This document shows positions 1 to 5,328 of a stretch of 9,575 bases of DNA, in pieces (the first letter of the stretch is position 1; every line of letters begins with the position of its first letter). The translations under genes were made by a program, and so were the position numbers. The DNA comes from Pseudomonadota bacterium (GTDB lineage: Bacteria > Pseudomonadota > Gammaproteobacteria > Burkholderiales > Burkholderiaceae_B): NCBI GenBank assembly GCA_023422555.1, contig JAFAGQ010000053.1, forward strand, positions 1 through 9,575. The letters are read 5' to 3'. Under the pieces are notes generated by a model. The model did not search any database, was not told the origin of the DNA, and was given only the letters and a program-made list of their open reading frames with translations.

Positions 1-507
1 TTTGCCATGCTGCAGACGCGTGGTTACGAACATTTGCAGCTGATTATGGAGCCAGGCCGTTCGCTGGTCGGTAATGCCGGCATTCTGGTGACTCGCGTGC
101 AGTACCTGAAACATCATGAGAGCAAGAACTTCGCGATTGTGGATGCAGCCATGAACGATTTGCTGCGCCCTACCCTTTATGACGCCTGGCATGGTGTGCT
201 CCCGGTCAGCCAATCAGCGCAGGATGCAGCGGCAGACGGTGCACCGAAAGCGCAGGTGTACGATATTGTGGGCCCGATCTGCGAAAGCGGTGACTGGCTG
301 GCGCGCGACCGCGAACTGGCCCTGGCGCAGAATGATCTGCTGGCCATTGAGTCTGCCGGCGCCTATGGCTTTGTGATGTCCGGCCAATACAATACGCGCC
401 CCCGCAGCGCGGAAGTGATGGTCGATGGCGACAAGGTCTATCTGATCCGCCCCCGTGAGACGGTGGAATCACTTTTCGCAACGGAACAGATGCTGCCTAC
501 ATCTTGA
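1..507 (+). CDS. lysA: Diaminopimelate decarboxylase, C-terminal part (5' end outside window)
   Basis: Catalyses the last step of lysine synthesis, PLP-dependent decarboxylation of meso-diaminopimelate to L-lysine, in the cytoplasm. The frame is open from base 1, so about 168 residues of a roughly 415-420-residue family protein are visible. Seen in the fragment: the PLP-phosphate motif EPGRSLVGNAG (visible residues 17-27), the segment FAIVDAAMNDLLRP (44-57), the CESGD motif (94-98), whose Cys reaches into the partner subunit's active site, and GAYGFVMSGQYNTRPR (120-135) with the conserved active-site Tyr. These are hallmark motifs of the LysA group of fold-III decarboxylases, and no other family fits. 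The protein ends normally at TGA 505-507. It is separated from the next gene by 391 bp, so it is unlikely to be cotranscribed with it by design. High confidence in identity; the start is not visible. Confidence 0.97.
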   Translation, partial: FAMLQTRGYEHLQLIMEPGRSLVGNAGILVTRVQYLKHHESKNFAIVDAAMNDLLRPTLYDAWHGVLPVSQSAQDAAADGAPKAQVYDIVGPICESGDWLARDRELALAQNDLLAIESAGAYGFVMSGQYNTRPRSAEVMVDGDKVYLIRPRETVESLFATEQMLPTS

Positions 508-532
508 GGAGCTGATGCGGGCGTCTTGAGCG

Positions 533-562
533 GCCGCGGCTTACTACTTGCACGGCCGCGGC
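533..562 (+). terminator. GC-rich hairpin behind lysA, possible terminator without T-tract
   Basis: The palindromic octamer GCCGCGGC occurs at 533-540 and again at 555-562, 26 bp past the lysA stop. Because the octamer is its own reverse complement, the two copies can pair as an 8-bp all-GC stem with a 14-nt loop. The copies sit in a slightly longer direct repeat, CGGCCGCGGC. No run of T follows, so this is not a standard intrinsic terminator; it may stabilise the lysA mRNA end or be part of Rho-dependent termination. Low confidence in function. Confidence 0.3.
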
Positions 563-736
563 ATACTTCCTGAACGGCGGCAGCCGGTATGGTGAAGACT
601 GCTGGCTGCATTCTGAATGGCATCTACCTGCCTCTTATACATCGGGTACTGTACTCACGCCCCGAAGGGCTGCCGTCTCCATCCTGAATCCTGCGGCTCT
701 TCAATCTGATCCTATAACCCTGCTTGACCTGTTACG

Positions 737-766
737 CATCACGTCTGACTTATTTCAGACGTGATG
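737..766. repeat. Perfect 12-bp inverted repeat with 6-nt loop
   Basis: CATCACGTCTGA (737-748) is followed after CTTATT by its exact reverse complement TCAGACGTGATG (755-766). It lies 132 bp upstream of the dioxygenase start, in front of the AT-rich putative promoter zone. No T-run follows on either strand, which argues against an intrinsic terminator. It could be an operator for a dimeric regulator or a stable RNA hairpin in read-through transcripts from lysA. The repeat is certain; its role is not known. Confidence 0.6.
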
Positions 767-780
767 ATAACGTTCGCTCA

Positions 781-880
781 TATCCTGAGGTTGGATCGAT
801 ATATTCAGATATATAAATAAGAATTCTCTATTTTACGTATAAAGAACCCTTATATACAGTTGTCATATCTCAATTGTGAT
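781..880 (+). promoter_or_regulatory. AT-rich putative promoter/operator zone of the sulfonate-type operon
   Basis: The base composition turns strongly AT-rich here, immediately upstream of the first operon gene. One possible sigma-70 pair is TTGGAT (791-796) and TAAATA (814-819) with a 17-bp spacer. A second, poorer one is TTTACG (832-837) with TATACA (853-858), spacer 15 bp. Both are weak, as expected for a promoter needing an activator; sulfur-starvation genes in proteobacteria are typically driven by LysR-type regulators such as CysB, Cbl or SsuR. Assignment to any of these is inference, and the start of transcription cannot be read from the sequence. Confidence 0.35.
856..880. promoter_or_regulatory. 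Candidate operator: repeated 14-mer plus near-palindrome
   Basis: ACAGTTGTCATATC at 856-869 recurs as an exact reverse complement at 5016-5029, behind the operon. Overlapping it, 867-880 (ATC-T-CAATTG-T-GAT) is a 14-bp palindrome with a single mismatched pair, ending 18 bp before the ATG. Two related heptamers, CAGTTGT (857-863) and CAATTGT (871-877), are 14 bp apart. The arrangement looks like binding sites for a dimeric regulator close to the transcription start, but no regulator gene is in the window. Confidence 0.3.
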
Positions 881-898
881 TTAGAGCATTGAACGCAT

Positions 899-1963
899 AT
901 GTCCGCTGTTTATTCCCGAGTCGATAAGTCGATTCATTCTCCCGTTTCCGTGGAGTCCGTCCCGGCGGCTCCGTATGATTCTCCGGCCCCAACTGTCGCC
1001 TCTGTCGCGACGAGCCCTTCTTCCACGACTGCGCCCTCTGCCGCGTCGAGCACACCCACTTCGTATGCTCCCTCTGCCGCATCGGCCGTCTCGACTTCAT
1101 CCGTACACAAGGCCGGGTTTGTTATCCGTCCACTGGCAGCGCCACTGGGCGCCGAGGTGCTGGACCTGAATCTGCGCCAGCCGCTGTCTGATGAGGATTT
1201 CGCGCAAATCCGGCAGGCGTTCGCAAACCATCATGTGCTGATTTTCCGCAAGCAGAATATTACGCCCGAGCAGCATATTGATTTCAGTCGTCGTTTTGGC
1301 CCTTTGCAGATCCATGTGCTGAAGCAGTTTCAGCTGCCCGGCCATGAAGAGATTCTGCAGATTTCCAATATTAAAGAGAACGGCAAGCCTATTGGTCTGG
1401 GGGATGCCGGTGCATTCTGGCATTCGGATCTGTCATACAAGGCCGTTCCAAGTCTTGGCTCACTATTGCACGCTCGTGAGCTGCCAGACGTGGGTGGTGA
1501 TACGCATTTTTCAAATATGCATCTTGCCTGGGACACGCTACCCGCCGCCCTGCAGAAGACTTTGCTACCGCTGAAGGCCGAACACACGTATATCAAGCGT
1601 TATGAAGAACAGCGTGCTCTGGCGCCGTGGCGTCCCGCATTGACACAAGCGCAGCTGGACGAAGTGAAACCCGTGGTGCACCCCGTTGTTGTGACCCATC
1701 CGGAGAACGGCCGCAAGGCACTGTTTGTTAATGAGCACTTTACGTCCCGTATTGTGGGCCTGCCTCAGGACGAGAGTGATGATCTGCTGCAGGAGCTGTT
1801 TGCGCATAGCATTCGTCCTGAATTTATCTATACGCATCAATGGCAGGACGAAGATATGGTGTTCTGGGATAACCGCTCTGTGATTCATCTGGCTGGCGGT
1901 ACGCCGGATGACCAGCGGCGTCGTCTGAACCGGACCACTGTTGAAGGCACTGTGCCCGTTTAA
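899..1963 (+). CDS. TauD/TfdA-family Fe(II)/2-oxoglutarate dioxygenase with long N-terminal extension
   Basis: Predicted cytoplasmic non-heme iron oxygenase, 354 residues, that uses O2 and 2-oxoglutarate to hydroxylate a substrate; in TauD this releases sulfite from taurine. Seen: the iron triad H175-x-D177 (in WHSDLSYK) and distal H330 (in RSVIHLAGG). R345 lies 15 residues after H330 and R341 eleven after it, the spacing of the 2-oxoglutarate-binding and substrate-binding arginines of E. coli TauD. GGDTHF (199-204) is also typical. The catalytic domain starts near residue 71 and matches the usual 280-residue length. Residues 1-70 are an Ala/Ser/Pro/Thr-rich tail unlike the family. ATG 899 is chosen because no in-frame ATG or GTG lies near residue 70; the only other option is GTG at codon 18. 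The Shine-Dalgarno sequence is weak. It is the first gene of the operon. Family is sure; substrate (sulfonate, sulfate ester or other) is inferred from the neighbouring transporter. Confidence 0.9.
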   Translation: MSAVYSRVDKSIHSPVSVESVPAAPYDSPAPTVASVATSPSSTTAPSAASSTPTSYAPSAASAVSTSSVHKAGFVIRPLAAPLGAEVLDLNLRQPLSDEDFAQIRQAFANHHVLIFRKQNITPEQHIDFSRRFGPLQIHVLKQFQLPGHEEILQISNIKENGKPIGLGDAGAFWHSDLSYKAVPSLGSLLHARELPDVGGDTHFSNMHLAWDTLPAALQKTLLPLKAEHTYIKRYEEQRALAPWRPALTQAQLDEVKPVVHPVVVTHPENGRKALFVNEHFTSRIVGLPQDESDDLLQELFAHSIRPEFIYTHQWQDEDMVFWDNRSVIHLAGGTPDDQRRRLNRTTVEGTVPV

Positions 1964-1985
1964 TGATCGAAAACTCAAAGTGATA

Positions 1986-3023
1986 ATGATGTCCAAAATA
2001 TCAAAAATAAACCCCTTTCGCTTTTTGTCACTGCGGTCTGCGGGCCTTGCCCTTTGCGCCTCTGCATTGGTTAGCACGACGGCGCATGCCGAGGGCCAGT
2101 TACGGATTGCTGAGCAGCACGGGATTGTTTATCTGCTATTGCAGGTGGTTCAGGATCAGAAACTGATAGAAAAACACGGCAAGGCCGCTGGCGTTGAGAT
2201 CAAGCCCGAGTGGGTCAAACTATCGGGTGGGGCGGCCATCAATGATGCGCTGCTGTCGGGCTCCATTGATATTGCCGGCGCCGGTGTTGGCCCGTTGCTG
2301 ACCATCTGGGACAAGACCCGTGGCAAATATGATGTGAAAGGCGTTGCCTCGCTGGGCAATTTTCCTTATTACCTGATCAGCAATAATCCAAACGTCAAAT
2401 CCATTGCCGACTTCACCAGCAAGGACCGCATTGCGCTGCCGGCAACCACGGTTTCTGTACAGGCGCGCATTCTGCAACTGGCCGCCTCCAAAAAATGGGG
2501 CAAGGACCAGTTCAGGAAGCTGGACGCGCTGACGGTCACGCTGCCGCATCCCGAAGCCACGGCCAGTGTGATCAAGGGCGGCACGGAAATCAACGCGCAT
2601 TTCGCCACCCCGCCGTTCCAGGAACAGGAGCTCAAAGGCAATAAAGATGCGCATACTGTGTTGAATTCCTATGATGTGCTCGGCGGCCCGTCAACCTCCA
2701 CGGTGCTGTACGCGACCGCAGAATATCGCGAGGAAAATCCCAAAACCTATCAGGCGTTTGTCGATTCATTGAAAGAAGCAGCGGCTTATATTAAATCGAA
2801 TCCAGAAGGCGCGGCCGATGCGTATATCCGCACGGCAGGAAGCAAGATTGACCGTAATCTGCTGATCGAGATCATCAAAAATCCTGACATTGATGTGAAG
2901 CTGTCTCCGGAAAGAACCTTTCCATTGGCACAGTTCATGTCCGAGGTGGGTGCCATCAAAAACAAGCCCGCGTCATATCAGGATTACTTCTTTGAAGACG
3001 AACAGAATAAAAATGGCAGCTGA
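1986..3023 (+). CDS. NitT/TauT-family ABC transporter, periplasmic substrate-binding protein
   Basis: Extracytoplasmic binding protein that captures the substrate for the ABC importer encoded next; 345 residues. A Sec signal peptide is visible: basic start (SKISKINPFRFLSLR), hydrophobic core (AGLALCASALV) and an AHA site predicting cleavage after residue 35. No proper lipobox precedes the Cys in the core, so it is probably soluble and periplasmic. The mature part has the features of the NMT1/THI5-like, SsuA/TauA-type fold: GGAAINDALLSGSIDIAGAG (about 79-98), the hinge-like stretch near SIADFTSKDRIALP and a late AYIKSNPEGAADAYI helix. Two adjacent ATGs, 1986 and 1989, are possible starts; AAAG at 1977-1980 is the only Shine-Dalgarno-like sequence. 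A TTG at 1941 inside the preceding gene is rejected. It lies 22 bp after the dioxygenase gene. Ligand not determinable; alkanesulfonate or taurine-like is most likely from context. Confidence 0.88.
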   Translation: MMSKISKINPFRFLSLRSAGLALCASALVSTTAHAEGQLRIAEQHGIVYLLLQVVQDQKLIEKHGKAAGVEIKPEWVKLSGGAAINDALLSGSIDIAGAGVGPLLTIWDKTRGKYDVKGVASLGNFPYYLISNNPNVKSIADFTSKDRIALPATTVSVQARILQLAASKKWGKDQFRKLDALTVTLPHPEATASVIKGGTEINAHFATPPFQEQELKGNKDAHTVLNSYDVLGGPSTSTVLYATAEYREENPKTYQAFVDSLKEAAAYIKSNPEGAADAYIRTAGSKIDRNLLIEIIKNPDIDVKLSPERTFPLAQFMSEVGAIKNKPASYQDYFFEDEQNKNGS

Positions 3024-3026
3024 AAT

Positions 3027-4049
3027 ATGACGACTGCATTAAGTGCACTTTCTCACAGACTCTCGTCCGCGCCCGCTGGTGCAGGGGCGGGAAGCAACGC
3101 ACGACCGGCGACGGCTAATTCGTCTGTCAATTCTGCCGCTCTTCGTGCCTCGACAGCGGTTCGCACTGCCGGCAACGAAAGTGCCAGAAGCGAAAGCAGG
3201 CAACGATCCCATTCCTTAAAGGCGGTCGAGACATCGAGCGCAATTGAGCAACCCGCAAGCGAGTCCCGTATTCTGCTGCAGGCAGAGCACGTGAATTTGC
3301 AGTATGAGACAGATACTGCCATTGTGCAGGCCACACGGGATGTGAGTTTTTCCATTTATCAGGGTGATCGCTTCATTCTGCTTGGGCCGTCTGGTTGTGG
3401 GAAGTCCAGTCTTCTGAAAGCGGCTGCCGGTTTTATCAAGCCGCGCTCCGGTACATTCACGCTGGATGGCAAACGCATCTCCGGCCCTGGGCCTGATCGT
3501 GTTGTGGTGTTTCAGGAATTCGATCAGCTGGCGCCGTGGAAAACCGTATTACAGAACGTGATGTTTGCGCTGCGCGCCTCGCGCAAGCTGGATAAGGCGC
3601 AAGCCAGGGAACGTGCAGAGCATTATCTGCAACGCGTTGGTCTGGGAAATTTTCTGCATGCTTATCCGCACACGCTTTCCGGCGGCATGAAGCAACGTGT
3701 TGCCATCGCCCGCGCGCTGGCCATGGAACCGGCAATTTTGCTGATGGATGAGCCGTTTGCCGCGCTGGATGCGCTGACACGACGCAAGATGCAGGAAGAA
3801 TTATTGCAATTGTGGGAAGAAACACGCGTGACGCTGATGTTCGTGACCCACTCGATTGAAGAGGCCTTGGTCGTTGGCAACCGGATTCTTCTGCTGTCGC
3901 CCCACCCTGGTCGTGTTCGAGCCGAACTCAACAGCCATCAGTTCAGTCTGGCGAGTGCTGGCAGCAGTGAGTTCCAGGCGGCCACGCAGCGCATTCACCA
4001 TTTGCTCTTTGACGAGCCATTGCCTTTTGCAACTGAGAGCAAGTCATGA
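3027..4049 (+). CDS. ABC transporter ATP-binding protein (NitT/TauT type) with long N-terminal extension
   Basis: Cytoplasmic ATPase subunit that powers import; 340 residues. All nucleotide-binding motifs are present: Walker A GPSGCGKSS (120-128), Q-loop Q163 in VFQEFDQLAPW, signature LSGGMKQR (217-224), Walker B ILLMDEP (237-243), D-loop ALD (246-248) and H-loop H275. The QEF/LAPW segment is typical of the SsuB/TauB/NrtD branch. The ATPase core begins near residue 82, so residues 1-80 are an extra tail rich in Ser, Ala, Arg and Thr with no recognisable domain; family members are usually about 255-280 residues. ATG 3027 lies 3 bp after the binding-protein stop, suggesting translational coupling, and no better start is seen between the tail and the core. 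The stop overlaps the permease start (ATGA). Function is sure at family level. Confidence 0.92.
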   Translation: MTTALSALSHRLSSAPAGAGAGSNARPATANSSVNSAALRASTAVRTAGNESARSESRQRSHSLKAVETSSAIEQPASESRILLQAEHVNLQYETDTAIVQATRDVSFSIYQGDRFILLGPSGCGKSSLLKAAAGFIKPRSGTFTLDGKRISGPGPDRVVVFQEFDQLAPWKTVLQNVMFALRASRKLDKAQARERAEHYLQRVGLGNFLHAYPHTLSGGMKQRVAIARALAMEPAILLMDEPFAALDALTRRKMQEELLQLWEETRVTLMFVTHSIEEALVVGNRILLLSPHPGRVRAELNSHQFSLASAGSSEFQAATQRIHHLLFDEPLPFATESKS

Positions 4050-4939
4050 GTCAGTTGAACCCCTATCTGGAACCGCCTATCCGCGCGGAGTTTGAAACCC
4101 CGTTGTCTTCGCTGGCACCTGCGGCCAATGCAGACCAGTTGCGTGAACCGCAAGGCCGGCTGCACCGGTGGCTGAATCACGACGGCGTTCGCAAGGCACT
4201 GATTCTGCTGGTGCTTGCGCTGATCTGGGAGGTGATTGGCCGCATCCAGGACAATGAACTGCTGCTGCCCACTTTTACCGCCACAATAAGCGCGCTATGG
4301 ACCGTCCTGATTAATGGCGAACTGCCTGCACGCATGGTGACATCACTGTCGGTGCTGATTCAGGGCTATGTTCTGGGCGTGTTGCTGGCATTCTTCCTGA
4401 CCACATTTGCCATATCCACGCGGCTGGGTCGGGACGTGTTGTCTACGCTTACCTCCATGTTCAATCCTTTGCCCGCCATTGCCCTGCTTCCACTGGCTCT
4501 GATGTGGTTTGGTCTGGGGACAGCAAGTCTGCTGTTTGTTTTGGTTCATTCCGTGATGTGGCCCCTGGCCCTGAATACCTTTTCCGGTTTTCAGAGCGTG
4601 CCGCCCACACTGCGCATGGCGGGACAGAATTATGGTTTGCGCGGACTGCGTTTTGTGTGGGCGATTCTGATTCCGGCGGCGCTGCCTTCAATTGTGTCCG
4701 GACTCAAGGTGGGCTGGGCATTTGCCTGGCGCACGCTGATTGCCGCAGAGATGGTATTTGGCGCGTCGTCTGGCCAGGGTGGACTGGGCTGGTATGTGTT
4801 CCAGCATCGCAATGAACTGGAAACAGCGCAGGTCTTTGCAGGCCTGGTCATGGTTGTCATTCTGGGGCTGCTGGTAGAGAACCTGGTTTTTCGAACGCTG
4901 GAACGGGTCACCGTCCGTCGCTGGGGGACGCAACAGTAA
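4046..4939 (+). CDS. ABC transporter permease (NitT/TauT, SsuC/TauC type)
   Basis: Inner-membrane channel subunit of the importer, 297 residues, of the BPD_transp_1 family. Residues 1-47 are hydrophilic and cytoplasmic; hydrophobic segments follow at about 50-66, 100-122, 142-158, 160-180, 204-235 (broken by the loop) and 264-281. The cytoplasmic coupling loop is recognisable at 191-210 as MAGQNYG followed nine residues later by ILIP, a degenerate EAA-x3-G-x9-I-x-L-P motif that docks on the ATPase. PLPAIALLPLALMWFGLG (141-158) is typical for the sulfonate/nitrate branch. ATG 4046 overlaps the ATPase stop by 4 bp (ATGA), showing tight coupling. It is the last gene of the operon; the stop is TAA at 4937-4939. 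Only one permease gene is present, so a homodimer is expected. Confidence 0.93.
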   Translation: MSQLNPYLEPPIRAEFETPLSSLAPAANADQLREPQGRLHRWLNHDGVRKALILLVLALIWEVIGRIQDNELLLPTFTATISALWTVLINGELPARMVTSLSVLIQGYVLGVLLAFFLTTFAISTRLGRDVLSTLTSMFNPLPAIALLPLALMWFGLGTASLLFVLVHSVMWPLALNTFSGFQSVPPTLRMAGQNYGLRGLRFVWAILIPAALPSIVSGLKVGWAFAWRTLIAAEMVFGASSGQGGLGWYVFQHRNELETAQVFAGLVMVVILGLLVENLVFRTLERVTVRRWGTQQ

Positions 4940-5015
4940 ATGGTCGCTACGGGGCTGCACCACAGTTCAGATATTGCGGCTCTTGTGGCCTGGAGCGAGT
5001 CTTTAGTGCAGTAGT

Positions 5016-5036
5016 GATATGACAACTGTGAGATAT
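5016..5036. repeat. Inverted copy of the upstream 14-mer within an ATAT-N12-ATAT dyad
   Basis: GATATGACAACTGT (5016-5029) is the exact reverse complement of 856-869. The wider segment 5017-5036 is a pseudo-palindrome: ATAT at both ends and CA/TG at matching inner positions, 20 bp in all. On the reverse strand the segment also reads CATATCTCA just before the 14-mer; the same nine bases occur at 864-872, overlapping the 14-mer upstream. This could be a second regulator site or a chance match. Confidence 0.35.
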
Positions 5037-5066
5037 GCCAGATGATTCAGATAATGGCGGGAACTG

Positions 5067-5092
5067 AAAGCGAACGGGTTAGATCGCTTTTT
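5067..5092 (+). terminator. Weak terminator-like hairpin
   Basis: AAAGCGA (5067-5073) pairs with TCGCTTT (5084-5090) across a 10-nt loop, and the T-run extends to 5092 (five T in a row, partly inside the stem). The stem has only three GC pairs, so it would be leaky. It lies 127 bp past the permease stop and upstream of the strong terminator. Confidence 0.25.
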
Positions 5093-5223
5093 GCGTGTTT
5101 GGTGGATTGATGATCGCCAGTGCTGCCAGGAGGCACCGACGTTAGACGAAAGATGAAATATCACGCCTGTCGCGACAAGATCTGCCCGGCCTGATGACAT
5201 ATTGAATATTTGATTTCCCTGTT

Positions 5224-5262
5224 GGGATACCCGGCATCTGATGCCTGGTATCCCTTTTTTTT
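5224..5262 (+). terminator. Strong intrinsic terminator of the + strand operon
   Basis: GGGATACC (5224-5231) pairs with GGTATCCC (5247-5254), and inside it GGCAT (5233-5237) pairs with ATGCC (5241-5245) around a 3-nt loop, with one C/T mismatch between the two helices. Eight T follow directly (5255-5262). This is a textbook Rho-independent terminator for + strand transcription. It lacks a T-run on the other strand, so it should not stop the convergent ccsA transcript. Confidence 0.92.
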
Positions 5263-5328
5263 GTCCTGCAGCTTTTCTTCTACGGGCTTCTTTCCCCTAA
5301 CGCCGATTTTCACATTGGCCTTTTCGGC

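Larger units (their letters stand above)
508..898. other. Non-coding stretch between lysA and the dioxygenase gene
   Basis: There is no credible gene in these 391 bp; the short frames on either strand resemble nothing I recognise. It holds a GC-rich hairpin close behind lysA, a perfect 12-bp inverted repeat at 737-766, and then from about 780 a clear shift to AT-rich sequence leading to the ATG at 899. The middle part (about 565-735) shows only a 4-bp stem with a tetraloop (659-670) and nothing else I can name. Confidence 0.7.
4940..5328. other. Non-coding stretch between the convergent operons
   Basis: There are 284 bp between the permease stop and the main terminator, which is long for a simple 3' end. 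No convincing gene is seen: an ATG directly after the permease stop opens only 24 codons, and a 65-codon frame on the - strand (5003-5200) has no start signal or recognisable content. The stretch contains an inverted copy of the 14-mer found upstream of the operon, a weak terminator-like hairpin and the strong terminator. The piece from 5263 to 5328 behind ccsA shows only a loose GCCGA/TCGGC pair on the - strand and no T-run, so I see no intrinsic terminator for the - strand operon. Confidence 0.65.

Noticed and set aside
628..643. CTGCCTCTTATACATC resembles the Tn5/IS50 mosaic end
   Set aside because: It matches for 13 of the first 14 positions but lacks two bases of the 19-bp end; there is no second end, transposase or target duplication nearby. 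Most likely chance.
1941..1985. TTG start for the binding protein inside the dioxygenase gene
   Set aside because: It would add 15 residues before a well-formed signal peptide; the ATG pair at 1986/1989 gives a normal Sec signal.
1565..2077. A 170-codon - strand frame spanning the dioxygenase end and the binding-protein start
   Set aside because: Antisense to two well-supported genes and to the signal peptide; no homology recognised and no start signal.
4940..5014. A 24-codon frame starting directly after the permease stop
   Set aside because: Too short, no Shine-Dalgarno sequence of its own, no recognisable content.
5003..5200. A 65-codon - strand frame in the gap between the operons
   Set aside because: No start signal, no recognisable motif, and it lies across hairpins that serve the + strand operon.
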